Shown: in pieces, positions 43,407 through 51,293 of the stretch
How the letters are laid out: each line of letters opens with the position of its first letter
How positions within the stretch are numbered: position 1 is the first letter of the stretch
The notes under the pieces: generated by a model
What the model saw: only the letters and a program-made list of their open reading frames with translations
Databases searched by the model: none
What the model was told of the DNA's origin: nothing
Program-made: the position numbers and the translations under genes
Origin: CAVTWH01 sp963850915
GTDB lineage: Bacteria; Actinomycetota; Actinomycetes; Mycobacteriales; Micromonosporaceae
NCBI GenBank assembly: GCA_963850915.1
Contig: CAWKND010000010.1
Span: forward strand, 186,001 to 250,000
Length of the DNA: 64,000 nt
Direction: 5' to 3'

Positions 43407-43964
43407 ATGAGCTTGATGGCGCTCCTGACTGGCGGAATTAGTTTGGCACCGAATAGTACGGGTGCTAACGTCCGCCTGGTGACGCCTGAGGAGATGCGTA
43501 CGAGCATGTGCGGCGACCCGCTGATCCGGCTGGTACCCATGGCCGGAAACGTTGTCGCACAGCGCTTCGGCCGGATCTTCGGCCGCCAGTCGGGGTTGAC
43601 GCCGGCCGGGGCGGCAGTGCTGACGATCCTGCAGTGGGGCGCCGGTCGCACCTTCGAGCGCGGCGAGCCCGGCCGGGCCACCCCCGCCGACATCGCCCGG
43701 CGTGGACTCATCGCCCCGGCCACCGTCACCGGCATCGTCGACACCCTGGAGAAGGCCGGCTACGTGACCCGGGAACGGGACACCACCGACCGGCGGGTCA
43801 CCTGGGTGGTCATCACCGACGCCGGTCGGGACCGGGTACACGAGATCGGTCGGCAGACCGCCGGCCTGATCAACACCACCACGGCTGAGCAGGACCCGGA
43901 GAAGGTCGAGATCATCCGGGAGTTCCTGATCGAACTGATCATCAATCACCACGACAAGGAGTGA
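43407..43964 (+). CDS. MarR-family repressor of the adjacent ABC exporter
   Basis: Up to 185 residues. The MarR winged helix is clear: SGLTPAGAAVLTILQWG, then ADIARRGLIAPATVTGIVDT (recognition helix) and LEKAGYVTRERDTTDRRVTW (wing). The C-terminus forms the dimer helix. ATG 43407 is picked because the -10 ends 6 nt before it; the conserved domain begins ~45 residues later, so GTG 43479 or ATG 43494/43506 are possible starts, with GAGGAG nearby. The stop is 3 nt before the ATPase gene, so it is the first gene of marR-ABC-ABC and likely represses it through the twin palindromes. Confidence 0.88.
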   Translation: MSLMALLTGGISLAPNSTGANVRLVTPEEMRTSMCGDPLIRLVPMAGNVVAQRFGRIFGRQSGLTPAGAAVLTILQWGAGRTFERGEPGRATPADIARRGLIAPATVTGIVDTLEKAGYVTRERDTTDRRVTWVVITDAGRDRVHEIGRQTAGLINTTTAEQDPEKVEIIREFLIELIINHHDKE

Positions 43965-43967
43965 GCC

Positions 43968-45062
43968 ATGCCCGAGTCTGACGGCCCGTACGCCGTCGAA
44001 GTCGTCGACCTGGTCAAGCGGTACCCGAAGCGGGATGTCAACGCCGTCGACGGGCTCAGCTTCGCGGTGCGTACCGGTGAGGTCTTCGGTCTTCTCGGCC
44101 CCAACGGCGCAGGCAAGAGCACCACCGTCGGCATCCTCACCACCCGCCTCAAAGCGACTAGCGGCACGGCCCTGCTCTCCGGCATTGACCTGCTGCGCAA
44201 CCCGGTCGCGGCGAAGGCGCGGCTGGCCGTGGTCGCGCAGCGCCCCAACCTGGACCGCTCGCTCACCCCCCGGCAGAACCTGGCCTTCCACGCGGCCTAC
44301 CACGGCGTCGGCCGGGCCGAGCGGAATGCGCGGGCCGCAACGCTGCTGGAGCAGTTCGGGCTGGAGAAGCAGGCCGACGTGAAGGTCGACTGGTACTCCG
44401 GCGGGATGGCCCAGCGGCTGATGATCGCCCGCTCGCTGATCCACGAACCCGACGTGCTCTTCCTCGACGAGCCGACCACCGGCCTCGACCCGCAGGCCCG
44501 GCTCTTCGTCTGGGACCGCATCCGGGAGTTGCGCGAACGCGGCGTCACCGTCGTCCTCACCACGCACGACATGGACGAGGCTGCCGACCTCTGCGACCGG
44601 GTGGGCATCGTCGACAAGGGCAAGCTGCTCGCGTTGGACACGCCCACCGCGCTGACCCGCGGGCTGGACGGCCAGTCGGTCCTCGACCTCACCGTCACCC
44701 CGGCCGCCGGCGACACCGTCGACGAGCTGATCGCCGCACTGAGCGAACTGCCGGGCGTGGAGAAGGCCGAGCGCGGGGTGAACGCGGCACCGTCGTTCGG
44801 CGGCGGCGCACCCGGCGGCTTCCCGGGAATGGGTGGCGGAGCAGGCGCGGCCGCGGCGATGGCCGCGCTCGCGACGGCCACCAAGCCGAGCGAGTCCGGA
44901 CCGGCGAAACTGCGGGTGTACGTCACCGGCGATCCCGCCGCACACCTGGGTCCCGTGGTGGCCGCGCTGACCGCGCGGGACGCCGAACTCTCCGACGTGC
45001 ACATGGGCCAGGCCAGCCTCGAAGACGTCTTCATCAACCTCACCGGAAGGGGACTGCGGTGA
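43968..45062 (+). CDS. ABC exporter ATP-binding protein with Gly-rich insertion
   Basis: A 364-residue ATPase of the daunorubicin/ABC-2 type. Walker A FGLLGPNGAGKSTTVGIL, signature YSGGMAQRLMIARSL, Walker B VLFLDEPTTGLDPQARLFVW, H-loop LTTHDMDEAADLCDR. The C-terminal regulatory domain carries an unusual insertion of ~35 residues rich in Gly, Ala and Met (SFGGGAPGGFPGMGGGAGAA) before ending in the family's SLEDVFINLTGRGLR. Its stop overlaps the permease start (GTGA 45059-45062). Confidence 0.93.
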   Translation: MPESDGPYAVEVVDLVKRYPKRDVNAVDGLSFAVRTGEVFGLLGPNGAGKSTTVGILTTRLKATSGTALLSGIDLLRNPVAAKARLAVVAQRPNLDRSLTPRQNLAFHAAYHGVGRAERNARAATLLEQFGLEKQADVKVDWYSGGMAQRLMIARSLIHEPDVLFLDEPTTGLDPQARLFVWDRIRELRERGVTVVLTTHDMDEAADLCDRVGIVDKGKLLALDTPTALTRGLDGQSVLDLTVTPAAGDTVDELIAALSELPGVEKAERGVNAAPSFGGGAPGGFPGMGGGAGAAAAMAALATATKPSESGPAKLRVYVTGDPAAHLGPVVAALTARDAELSDVHMGQASLEDVFINLTGRGLR

Positions 45063-45898
45063 CCACCCTCGACACCGCGCCGCGGCCGACCGCGACGCCA
45101 CCAGCCCGGCCGGAGCGCGCCGGAGTCACCGGAAAGGCATTCCTGGCCATCCTCTGGCGGGACCTTTTCGTTGGTGGCAAAGAGTTCTGGATCCTGCTGC
45201 TCCAGGTGGCGCTGACCCCGCTGTTCATGCTCTTCATCTTCGCCAAGGTGCTGACCGGGGCCGGGTACGTGACACCCGGCTACGGGCACCTGCTGCTCGC
45301 CGGAAACATCGCGCTGGCCAGCTTCCTGACCGCGCTGCAGAGCATTTCGTTCCCGCTGGTCATGGAGTTCGGCTGGACCAAGGAGATCGAGGACCGGCTG
45401 CTCGCCCCGCTCCCCGTCGACCTGGTAGCGGTGGAGAAGATGGTGGTCGCCACGCTGCGCGGGGTACTCGCCGCGATCATCATCTACCCGATCGGGGCAC
45501 TGGTACTCGGTGGTGCGCCGTGGAATCCGGCCGGGCTGCCGCTGCTGGCGACCGTACTCATCCTCGGCGCGTGGACCGGCGCGGGCATCGGCATGACCAT
45601 CGGTACCCTCGTGCCGCCCTCGAAGATCTCCTTCCTGTTCGCGGCGATCATCACCCCGTTGATGTTCACCGGCGCCACCCAGTACCCGTGGCAGAGCCTG
45701 GACGGGCGGCGCTGGTTCCAGGTCATCACCGCGTTCAATCCGTTGACGTACTGCGCGGAGGGGGTACGGGCGGCGATGATCCCGCACGAAGTCCCGCACA
45801 TCGCCACTCCACTCTGCGTGCTCGCTCTGCTGCTCTCGTCTGCGATTTTCGTTGTTACTGCTGTGCTTTCGTTCCGGAAGCGGTCGTTTGCTGGCTAG
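45059..45898 (+). CDS. ABC-2 type exporter permease
   Basis: A 279-residue permease with six membrane helices. KAFLAILWRDLFVGGKEFWI is the amphipathic lead-in, then LASFLTALQSISFPLVMEFG, the elbow FGWTKEIEDRLLAPLP, and FNPLTYCAEGVRAAMIP near the C-terminus, all typical of ABC-2 exporters. Translation is coupled to the ATPase through GTGA. The last ~25 codons switch to T-ending codons, marking the start of the skewed composition tract that runs through the intergenic hairpin into thrS. Confidence 0.92.
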   Translation: MTTLDTAPRPTATPPARPERAGVTGKAFLAILWRDLFVGGKEFWILLLQVALTPLFMLFIFAKVLTGAGYVTPGYGHLLLAGNIALASFLTALQSISFPLVMEFGWTKEIEDRLLAPLPVDLVAVEKMVVATLRGVLAAIIIYPIGALVLGGAPWNPAGLPLLATVLILGAWTGAGIGMTIGTLVPPSKISFLFAAIITPLMFTGATQYPWQSLDGRRWFQVITAFNPLTYCAEGVRAAMIPHEVPHIATPLCVLALLLSSAIFVVTAVLSFRKRSFAG

Positions 45899-46690
45899 GT
45901 TTGTCGGTGGTTGCGCTTTGGGATTTGGGGGCGGGGTGCCCACTCCGGGCGGTCAGGCTTGATCCCTCCGTGGGCACCCCGCCCCCAAATCCTGTTCGTT
46001 GTCCCGGTCCGCGAGCCGGTTGTGGGGCATCTACGGGTGTACTGGTCTCAGATTGGCACTTCGCAGGCTTTGGTCAGTTGGCTTAGCGCGTCTTGTTGGG
46101 GCAGGCGGTTTTCTGGGTTGTTGTTGCGCCAGCGGAGGGTGATCTCGCCGGCGGCTTGTTCTTGTTGGCCGATTATGGCTAGGGCTGGGGTCCTTCGGTT
46201 CTCTCGGATTCTGGCGCCTAGGGTGCCGTCTTCTCTAACCTCTGCTCGTAGGCCCTGCGCTATGCACTGTTCTTTGAAGGCTTGTGCTGTCTCGATTTGT
46301 GCCTCGCCTACTGGGAGGACTGCTACTTGGGTGGGGGCGTACCAGGCTGGGAAGTTGCCTTCGTGGACTTCTATGAGGTGGGCGAAGAGGCGTTCCAGGC
46401 TGCCGATGATGCTGCGGTGGACCATTACCGGGCGGGACCTTCCGCCGCTGCTGTCTGCGTAGGTGAGGTCGAAGCGTTCGGGTTGGGCGAAGTCGACCTG
46501 CACTGTGGAGAGGGTGGATTCGCGGCCGGCCGGGTCGACGATCTGCACGTCGATTTTCGGGCCGTAGAAGGCTGCCTCGCCCGGGGCTTCGACGAACTCC
46601 TTGTCCTGCAAGGCTTCGCGGAGGAACTGTTCGGCACGTTGCCACAGTGCGTCGTCGCCGACGTACTTCTCACTCGCACCGCGTAGCGAG
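45830..46690. other. Strand-skewed, lower-GC tract around hairpin repeat copy 2
   Basis: In 45841-46380 the + strand has A 51, T 166, C 135, G 188 by hand count (about 60 % G+C), with T:A about 3.3. At 46861-46920 the T:A ratio is 6:10 and G+C about 73 %. The tract covers the 3' ends of two convergent genes and the hairpin between them. Confidence 0.75.
45921..45992. repeat. Hairpin repeat element, copy 2 (terminator-like)
   Basis: Arms 45921-45943 and 45970-45992 are 23-bp perfect complements with a 26-nt loop. The core 45933-45980 equals the reverse complement of 25938-25985. It stands between the convergent ABC permease and thrS genes, where it could also end both transcripts. Confidence 0.92.
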
Positions 46691-47238
46691 AGACGGTAGC
46701 TGGCTGCCGGTACCCCCAACGCCTTGTGCGCCTTGTCGATCAGCGCGAGTGCCGCCGCGACCTCCGCGCCCACCTGCTCGGGCGCGCAGAAGATGTGGGC
46801 GTCGTTGAGCCAGATCGCACGTACCCGGGACAGCCCACCGAGCACGCCCGAGCGCTCCGCCCGGTACATGCCACCGAGCTCCGCCAGGCGCAGCGGCAGT
46901 TCCCGGTACGACCGACCGCGCGACCGGAACATCAGCGCGTGGTGTGGGCACAGGCTCGGGCGCAGTACGAGCTGCTCCTCACCCGACACCGACATCGGCG
47001 GGTACATGTCGGCCGCGAAGTTGGTCCAGTGCCCGGAAATCTCGTACAGCTCGCGATGCGCCATCGGCGGCGAGTACACGTGCTGGTAGCCGGCCCGCCG
47101 CTCCACCTCCTGGATGTAGCGCTCGATCGCGCCCCGGGCGGCGGCCCCGGCCGGCAGCCAGTAGGGCAGGCCCGCACCGATGAGCGGATCGGAGCCGAAC
47201 AGTTCGAGTTCCCGGCCGAGCTTGCGATGATCGATCAT
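46048..47238 (-). CDS. Short threonyl-tRNA synthetase lacking TGS and editing domains
   Basis: A 396-residue class II synthetase: catalytic core plus anticodon-binding domain. Zinc ligands are present in RPSLCPHHALMF (Cys), DAHIFCAPEQV (His) and MVHRSIIGSLERLFAH (His). Motif 2 is MYRAERSGVLGGLSRVR. The family's usual ~640-residue form has N-terminal TGS and editing domains that are missing here, so mischarged Ser-tRNA(Thr) could not be cleared in cis. A full-length thrS is expected elsewhere in the genome. ATG 47238 follows AAGGAG. Expression is probably controlled by the Thr-codon leader and terminator just upstream. The second half of the gene has lower GC and A-ending codons. Confidence 0.9.
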   Translation of the reverse strand: MIDHRKLGRELELFGSDPLIGAGLPYWLPAGAAARGAIERYIQEVERRAGYQHVYSPPMAHRELYEISGHWTNFAADMYPPMSVSGEEQLVLRPSLCPHHALMFRSRGRSYRELPLRLAELGGMYRAERSGVLGGLSRVRAIWLNDAHIFCAPEQVGAEVAAALALIDKAHKALGVPAASYRLSLRGASEKYVGDDALWQRAEQFLREALQDKEFVEAPGEAAFYGPKIDVQIVDPAGRESTLSTVQVDFAQPERFDLTYADSSGGRSRPVMVHRSIIGSLERLFAHLIEVHEGNFPAWYAPTQVAVLPVGEAQIETAQAFKEQCIAQGLRAEVREDGTLGARIRENRRTPALAIIGQQEQAAGEITLRWRNNNPENRLPQQDALSQLTKACEVPI

Positions 47239-47253
47239 GGCTGTACTCCTTCG

Positions 47254-47270
47254 CCACGGAGGCACCGTGG
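47254..47270 (-). promoter_or_regulatory. Small hairpin next to the thrS ribosome binding site
   Basis: CCACGG/CCGTGG with a 5-nt loop, 2 nt upstream of the AAGGAG (47246-47251) in the mRNA. It may tune translation. Confidence 0.4.
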
Positions 47271-47290
47271 GACAAGGGGCACCGCACGCC

Positions 47291-47317
47291 AAGAAACCCC
47301 GGGCGCGGTGCCCGGGG
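47291..47317 (-). terminator. Intrinsic attenuator terminator before thrS
   Basis: On the minus strand CCCCGGGC, a 5-nt loop and GCCCGGGG (47297-47317) are followed at once by TTTCTT (47291-47296). It lies 18 nt after the leader peptide stop and about 55 nt before the thrS start. Confidence 0.8.
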
Positions 47318-47335
47318 CGGTTGGCTGAGATCAGG

Positions 47336-47401
47336 TCAGCGCGGCGCGTCGCCGGGGGTACCCGGCGTGGTCGTGCGCATCAAGCTGGCCATGCCCGGCA
47401 C
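47336..47401 (-). CDS. Threonine-rich leader peptide of thrS
   Basis: A 21-codon ORF from GTG 47401, with GGAAGGG (47407-47413) 5 nt upstream, ending at TGA 47336-47338. It contains Thr codons ACG ACC ACG at positions 10-12 and ACC at 15 (peptide segment RTTTPGTPG), four of 21 residues. Stalling at these codons in threonine starvation would be expected to block formation of the terminator downstream. ATG 47392 is an alternative start that keeps all Thr codons. The mini-hairpin GCCGGG/CCCGGC over codons 12-17 could be the 1:2 stem. Confidence 0.72.
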   Translation of the reverse strand: MPGMASLMRTTTPGTPGDAPR

Positions 47402-47431
47402 GCTAACCCTTCCGGCCGAGCGCGGCGAGCG

Positions 47432-47437
47432 ATTATC
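47432..47437 (-). promoter_or_regulatory. -10 GATAAT of the thrS leader transcript
   Basis: GATAAT on the minus strand overlaps the grpB stop codon (TAA). Transcription would start near 47425, about 12 nt before the leader's GGAAGGG. The -35 is poor. Confidence 0.5.
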
Positions 47438-47954
47438 GGGGCCGCAGGCTGATTCCGGCGTCGGCGAGGACCCGGGCCACGAAGTCGCGCTTGTTTGCGG
47501 TGTACCCGGCCAGGTCGTCCCCGTGCGCCGTGGCGAGCCGGAGTTTGAGCGCCTGGTACTCGTCGCGCAGTACCGGGTCGGCGCGCAGTGCGTCCCGGAA
47601 AGCCAGCCGCTCCTGCCACAGGTCGCTACCCGGCTCGGTGAGGTGCAGTCCGTGCGTACACAGCTCCCGCTGCGCGATGTCGGGAGTGAAGAACCACAGC
47701 GCACGCGGCCGGTGGAAGGCATGCCCGTACCCGTGGGCAGCCAGTACCGCGACGGCGTCCTGTGCCTCGGTCAGGTCGCGTACGCCGGCCATCATGTCGA
47801 TGATCGGCTTGGCGGACAGCCCGGGTACCGCCGTCGAGCCGATGTGCTGGAACCCGCCCGACAGCCACGGCGCGAGTACCCCCGCCAATCGCTCCCGCTC
47901 CGCCTCGAACCGGCGCGGCCACTCCGGGTCGTACGCCACCACGTTGATCGACAC
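47433..47954 (-). CDS. GrpB-family (UPF0157) nucleotidyltransferase-like protein
   Basis: A 173-residue protein. INVVAYDPEWPRRFEAERER and FQHIGSTAVPGLSAKPIIDM are hallmarks of the GrpB/UPF0157 family, with the GS...DMM nucleotidyltransferase-like motif, then FRDALRADPVLRDEYQALK and GDDLAGYTANKRDFV. The family has a pol-beta nucleotidyltransferase-like fold; several members are fused to dephospho-CoA kinase in actinobacteria, but biochemical function is open. Start GTG 47954. Its stop codon overlaps the thrS leader promoter. Confidence 0.88.
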   Translation of the reverse strand: MSINVVAYDPEWPRRFEAERERLAGVLAPWLSGGFQHIGSTAVPGLSAKPIIDMMAGVRDLTEAQDAVAVLAAHGYGHAFHRPRALWFFTPDIAQRELCTHGLHLTEPGSDLWQERLAFRDALRADPVLRDEYQALKLRLATAHGDDLAGYTANKRDFVARVLADAGISLRPR

Positions 47955-48029
47955 CCCACCAGTCTGCCAGCACCTGCCGACCGGGCGCTGTCCGCCGATC
48001 CCGTGCCGCACAATGACGTGGTGGTCCGG

Positions 48030-48758
48030 ATGACCCGACTGCGGTCGGTCGACATGAACGCGCTGGGGCGGCCGAGCCGGGTCTGCGCACAGAACCAGCG
48101 ATGGTGGACGCCGCCGGCCCGGTACGCCAAGCACGCGGCCGTCGTCACCGAGCTGTACTCCCTGCACCTCGCGCGAGGCGCGCCGGTACCCGCCGAGACA
48201 TGGTGGGTACGACTGCTCCCGTCGGAAGGCATCGCCGTCCCGCAGTTTGGCACCGTCGCCGCTTCGGTCAGCTACGGCGATGGCGAAGTCTGGGGCATCC
48301 CGTTCGACCCGGCAGTCTTCGAATTGCCCGATGCACACCGCCGCCGGGCCATCCTCGACCAGACCCAGCAGCATCTTCTCGCCCTTGCCGCGCAACGCAA
48401 CTGGCCCGAGCAGCCGTTCGCCGAGGCCTACCAGGCTTGCCTGGCCGACGATCTGCGGCTGGAGTTGCTGGGTGCGGCGAAGTCGAGCCCGGACCGGCGA
48501 CTGCGGGCACGGCTGCGGTACACCGTGGACGGCAACGGCGACGGCTGGACGGTGGTCGAGTTCGTGGACGGGCGCGGCGAACTGGTCGGCAGCAGCGATC
48601 CGTTCGACAGCCCCCATGAGGCCCGCTTCTTCGGCCGCGCAACGAAATCACTGCGCTGGTACGGCAACACCTCGGTGCTCTTCGAACCCTGGTGGGGCTG
48701 GGGGCCGGACGAGCGCAAGCAGCGAACCGTTGCGGCGCCAGCAATCGGGGCGAGCTAG
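48030..48758 (+). CDS. Conserved hypothetical protein
   Basis: I do not recognise this ~242-residue protein. It is soluble, mixed alpha/beta, with aromatic-rich ends: CAQNQRWWTPPARYAKHAAV at the start and NTSVLFEPWWGWGPDERKQR at the end. ATG 48030 and ATG 48054 are both possible; the upstream open frame is a shadow of grpB. It overlaps the next, convergent gene by 4 bp and is divergent from grpB over 75 bp. No catalytic motif or membrane segment is seen. Confidence 0.6.
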   Translation: MTRLRSVDMNALGRPSRVCAQNQRWWTPPARYAKHAAVVTELYSLHLARGAPVPAETWWVRLLPSEGIAVPQFGTVAASVSYGDGEVWGIPFDPAVFELPDAHRRRAILDQTQQHLLALAAQRNWPEQPFAEAYQACLADDLRLELLGAAKSSPDRRLRARLRYTVDGNGDGWTVVEFVDGRGELVGSSDPFDSPHEARFFGRATKSLRWYGNTSVLFEPWWGWGPDERKQRTVAAPAIGAS

Positions 48759-49261
48759 TTCGGCGCTTGGATGTCGGAGCTGGCGGCGATGCTGACCTGT
48801 ACCCGATCGCCAGCCAGCAGCGTGTACCCCAGTTCCCGGCAGCGCCGAGGGCTGCACAGCTTTTCGACCGGCTGACTGCGCTGCGCGACGATATCCAGTG
48901 CCGACAAGCCATTCACCCGCTGGAACCACGCCAGGTCCGGCACGGTGAAGTCGACCGTCGCCACCAGCTCCCACTCGCCGAAGAGATTGTCGGAGAACGT
49001 ACCGGACTCCAACCGGGTACCGGTCGGGAACTTCAGGTCGGCATCTTTGGCCACCGCTTTGAGTGACACGGAGTGGGGGCTCGTCTCCCGGTCGAGTTCC
49101 AACGGACCGCCCAGACAAACCAACGCCGGTAGAGCTACACATCCGACCATGCCCAACGCCCACCACAGCGCCCGCCGGGGCCGGCGAACCCGTTTCCGCG
49201 CTTCCGGATCGGGCGCACTGCCGACGAGCGGCCGGCCGGCAGGCGCCGGCTCCTCGGACAT
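48755..49261 (-). CDS. Single-pass membrane protein of unknown function
   Basis: A 168-residue protein. A basic N-terminus (ARKRVRRPRRALWWALGMVG) leads into one hydrophobic helix, then an extracytoplasmic domain of ~115 residues with the segments LKFPTGTRLESGTFSDNLFG and FTVPDLAWFQRVNG and two cysteines (KLCSPRRC). ATG 49261 is chosen; GTG 49267 would add two residues. Not assigned to a family. Confidence 0.6.
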   Translation of the reverse strand: MSEEPAPAGRPLVGSAPDPEARKRVRRPRRALWWALGMVGCVALPALVCLGGPLELDRETSPHSVSLKAVAKDADLKFPTGTRLESGTFSDNLFGEWELVATVDFTVPDLAWFQRVNGLSALDIVAQRSQPVEKLCSPRRCRELGYTLLAGDRVQVSIAASSDIQAPN

Positions 49262-49340
49262 GGCCACAGGCTACGGGTTGGCGACGGCGGCCGACTGCCG
49301 CGCACCCGAAGCCTCCACAGTCACCGCAGCAGGCACCGCC

Positions 49341-50744
49341 TCAGGAGGACTCGTGGAGCATGAGTTGCCTTGCGGCTTCAGCGATCGAGCCGGACAGCGA
49401 CGGGTAGATGGTGATGGTGTGCGCCAACTCGTCGACGGACAGTTGGCTGGCCACCGCCATCGCGATCGGCAGGATCAGTTCGCTGGCCCGGGGTGCCACC
49501 ACGACACCGCCGAGCACGGTGCCGGAAGAGGCGCCACAGAACAACTTCACGAAGCCGTCGTGGATGCCGGCCATCTTGGCGCGGGCGTTGCCGTCGAAGG
49601 AGAGCATCACGGTACGCGCGGAGATGTTCCCGGACTCGACGTCCTTCTGGGAGACCCCGACCGAGGCGAGTTCCGGATTCGTGAAGACGTTGGCAGCAAC
49701 CGTCTTCAGCTTCAACGGTGCGACCGCGTCGCCGAGCGAGTGCCACATCGCGATCCGGCCCTGCATGGCGGCGACGCTGGCGAGCGGGAGCAGGCCGGTA
49801 CAGTCGCCAGCCGCGTAGATGCCGGGCACGTTGGTACGCGAGACGCGGTCCACGGCGACGTAGCCACCGGGGGCCACCTGTACGCCGTACTCCTCGAGCC
49901 CGAGGTCGGCGGTGTTGGGTACCGAACCGACCGCCATCAGGGCATGCGAACCGGCGACCGTCCGTCCATCCGCGAGGGTGACCAGCACGCCCGAGTCGGT
50001 ACGCCGCACCGACTGGGCGCGGGCGTTGTTGAGGATGGTCATCCCCCGGGACCGGAACACCACCTCGATCGCGCCGGCGGCGTCGGCGTCCTCGTGCGGC
50101 ATCACCCGGTCGCGGCTGGAGACCAGGGTCACCGGTACCCCCATCGCCAGGTACGCCGAGGCGAACTCGGCGCCGGTGACTCCCGACCCGATGACGATCA
50201 GGTGCTCGGGGAAGTCGGGCAGGTCGTAGATCTGCCGCCAGGTGAGGATCCGTTCGCCGTCGGGGCGGGCGTCGGGCAGCACCCGTGGCGTGGCTCCGGT
50301 CGCGATCAACACCGTGTTGGCGTCGATTGAATACGGTGCGTCACCGTGGAACGGGTTGATCTCCACGGCGTGGGTGTGACCGAGCGTGTCCGGGCCGAGT
50401 CGGGCTGTGCCGTGCACCATGGTCACCCCGGCCTTCACCAGTTTGGCGAGGATGTCGCCGGACTGCGCCAGCGCCAACCGCTTGACCCGGTCGTGTACCG
50501 CCGGCGCGTCCACGGTCACCGCGGCCAGCCCGCCGGCGTGCACCCCGAACTGCTCGGTGTCGTGGTAGCCGATGACCACGTCCGAGGAGGCGATGAAGGT
50601 CTTCGATGGTACGCAGTCGGAGAGCACGCACGCTCCCCCGGCGCCGTCCGCCTCGACCACGGTCACCTCGGCGTCCAGTTGCGCGGCGACCAACGCCGCT
50701 TCGTACCCGGCCGGTCCGCCGCCGATGATCACTACCTGGCTCAC
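49341..50744 (-). CDS. lpdA: NAD(P)H quinone reductase of the LpdA/flavoprotein disulfide reductase family
   Basis: A 467-residue FAD-dependent pyridine nucleotide-disulfide reductase-fold enzyme. VVIIGGGPAGYEAALVAAQL binds FAD, LIVIGSGVTGAEFASAYLAM the nucleotide, and GIYAAGDCTGLLPLASVAAM closes the FAD site. The C-terminal TITIYPSLSGSIAEAARQLM lacks the His-Glu pair of dihydrolipoamide dehydrogenases, as in mycobacterial LpdA (Rv3303c), which is a quinone reductase. Both N-terminal cysteines are present (C39-VLSD-C44), which I recall is not so in Rv3303c. GTG 50744 follows GGAGGG. Confidence 0.88.
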   Translation of the reverse strand: MSQVVIIGGGPAGYEAALVAAQLDAEVTVVEADGAGGACVLSDCVPSKTFIASSDVVIGYHDTEQFGVHAGGLAAVTVDAPAVHDRVKRLALAQSGDILAKLVKAGVTMVHGTARLGPDTLGHTHAVEINPFHGDAPYSIDANTVLIATGATPRVLPDARPDGERILTWRQIYDLPDFPEHLIVIGSGVTGAEFASAYLAMGVPVTLVSSRDRVMPHEDADAAGAIEVVFRSRGMTILNNARAQSVRRTDSGVLVTLADGRTVAGSHALMAVGSVPNTADLGLEEYGVQVAPGGYVAVDRVSRTNVPGIYAAGDCTGLLPLASVAAMQGRIAMWHSLGDAVAPLKLKTVAANVFTNPELASVGVSQKDVESGNISARTVMLSFDGNARAKMAGIHDGFVKLFCGASSGTVLGGVVVAPRASELILPIAMAVASQLSVDELAHTITIYPSLSGSIAEAARQLMLHESS

Positions 50745-50805
50745 CGCTCACCCTCCGCCATTTTCGACACGCTCCCTCGTATTCTCTCTCACCCGCCCGG
50801 GGCGC

Positions 50806-50811
50806 TATCGT
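50806..50811 (+). promoter_or_regulatory. -10 TATCGT, leaderless cyclotransferase-like gene
   Basis: TATCGT ends 7 nt before GTG 50819. Confidence 0.5.
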
Positions 50812-50818
50812 CATCGCC

Positions 50819-51271
50819 GTGCGTCACTACGCCGCCTACGGCTCCAACCTTGATCCCGCGCGGATGCGGGCATACTGCCCACACTCCCCCATGATGGGCA
50901 CCGGCTGGCTGGAAGGGTGGCGACTCACCTTCGCCGAGGCGGAAATGGGGTACGAGGGCGCGGTCACCACCGTGGTCGAGTCCCCCGGCGACCGGGTCTT
51001 CGTCGCGCTCTACGACGTACACGCCCGGGACGCGGAGAACCTCGACGAGGTGGAGGGCGTCACCTCCGGCATCTACCGCAAGCTGCACGTACGGGTGGCC
51101 ACCCTGGACGGCGACGAGACCGGCTGGGTCTACGTCTTCAACGGGTACGAAGGCGGCCTGCCCACGCAGTGGTATGTGACCGAGATCGCGAACGCGGCGG
51201 AGAAGGCGGGCGCCCCGGTCGACTACGTCGAGCAGCTGCGCAACCGGCCCACCCGCACCGCCTCCCCCTGA
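50819..51271 (+). CDS. Gamma-glutamylcyclotransferase-like protein (AIG2/GGCT fold)
   Basis: A 150-residue protein. RHYAAYGSNLDPARMRAYCP is the substrate-binding YGSNL motif at the N-terminus, and the catalytic Glu is expected in RDAENLDEVEGVTSGIYRKL; TGWVYVFNGYEGGLPTQWY completes the barrel. The family releases 5-oxoproline from gamma-glutamyl peptides, though many bacterial members are uncharacterised. Leaderless GTG start; divergent from lpdA over 74 bp. Confidence 0.88.
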   Translation: MRHYAAYGSNLDPARMRAYCPHSPMMGTGWLEGWRLTFAEAEMGYEGAVTTVVESPGDRVFVALYDVHARDAENLDEVEGVTSGIYRKLHVRVATLDGDETGWVYVFNGYEGGLPTQWYVTEIANAAEKAGAPVDYVEQLRNRPTRTASP

Positions 51272-51293
51272 GGGACCAGAGCCAGATCAAGGC

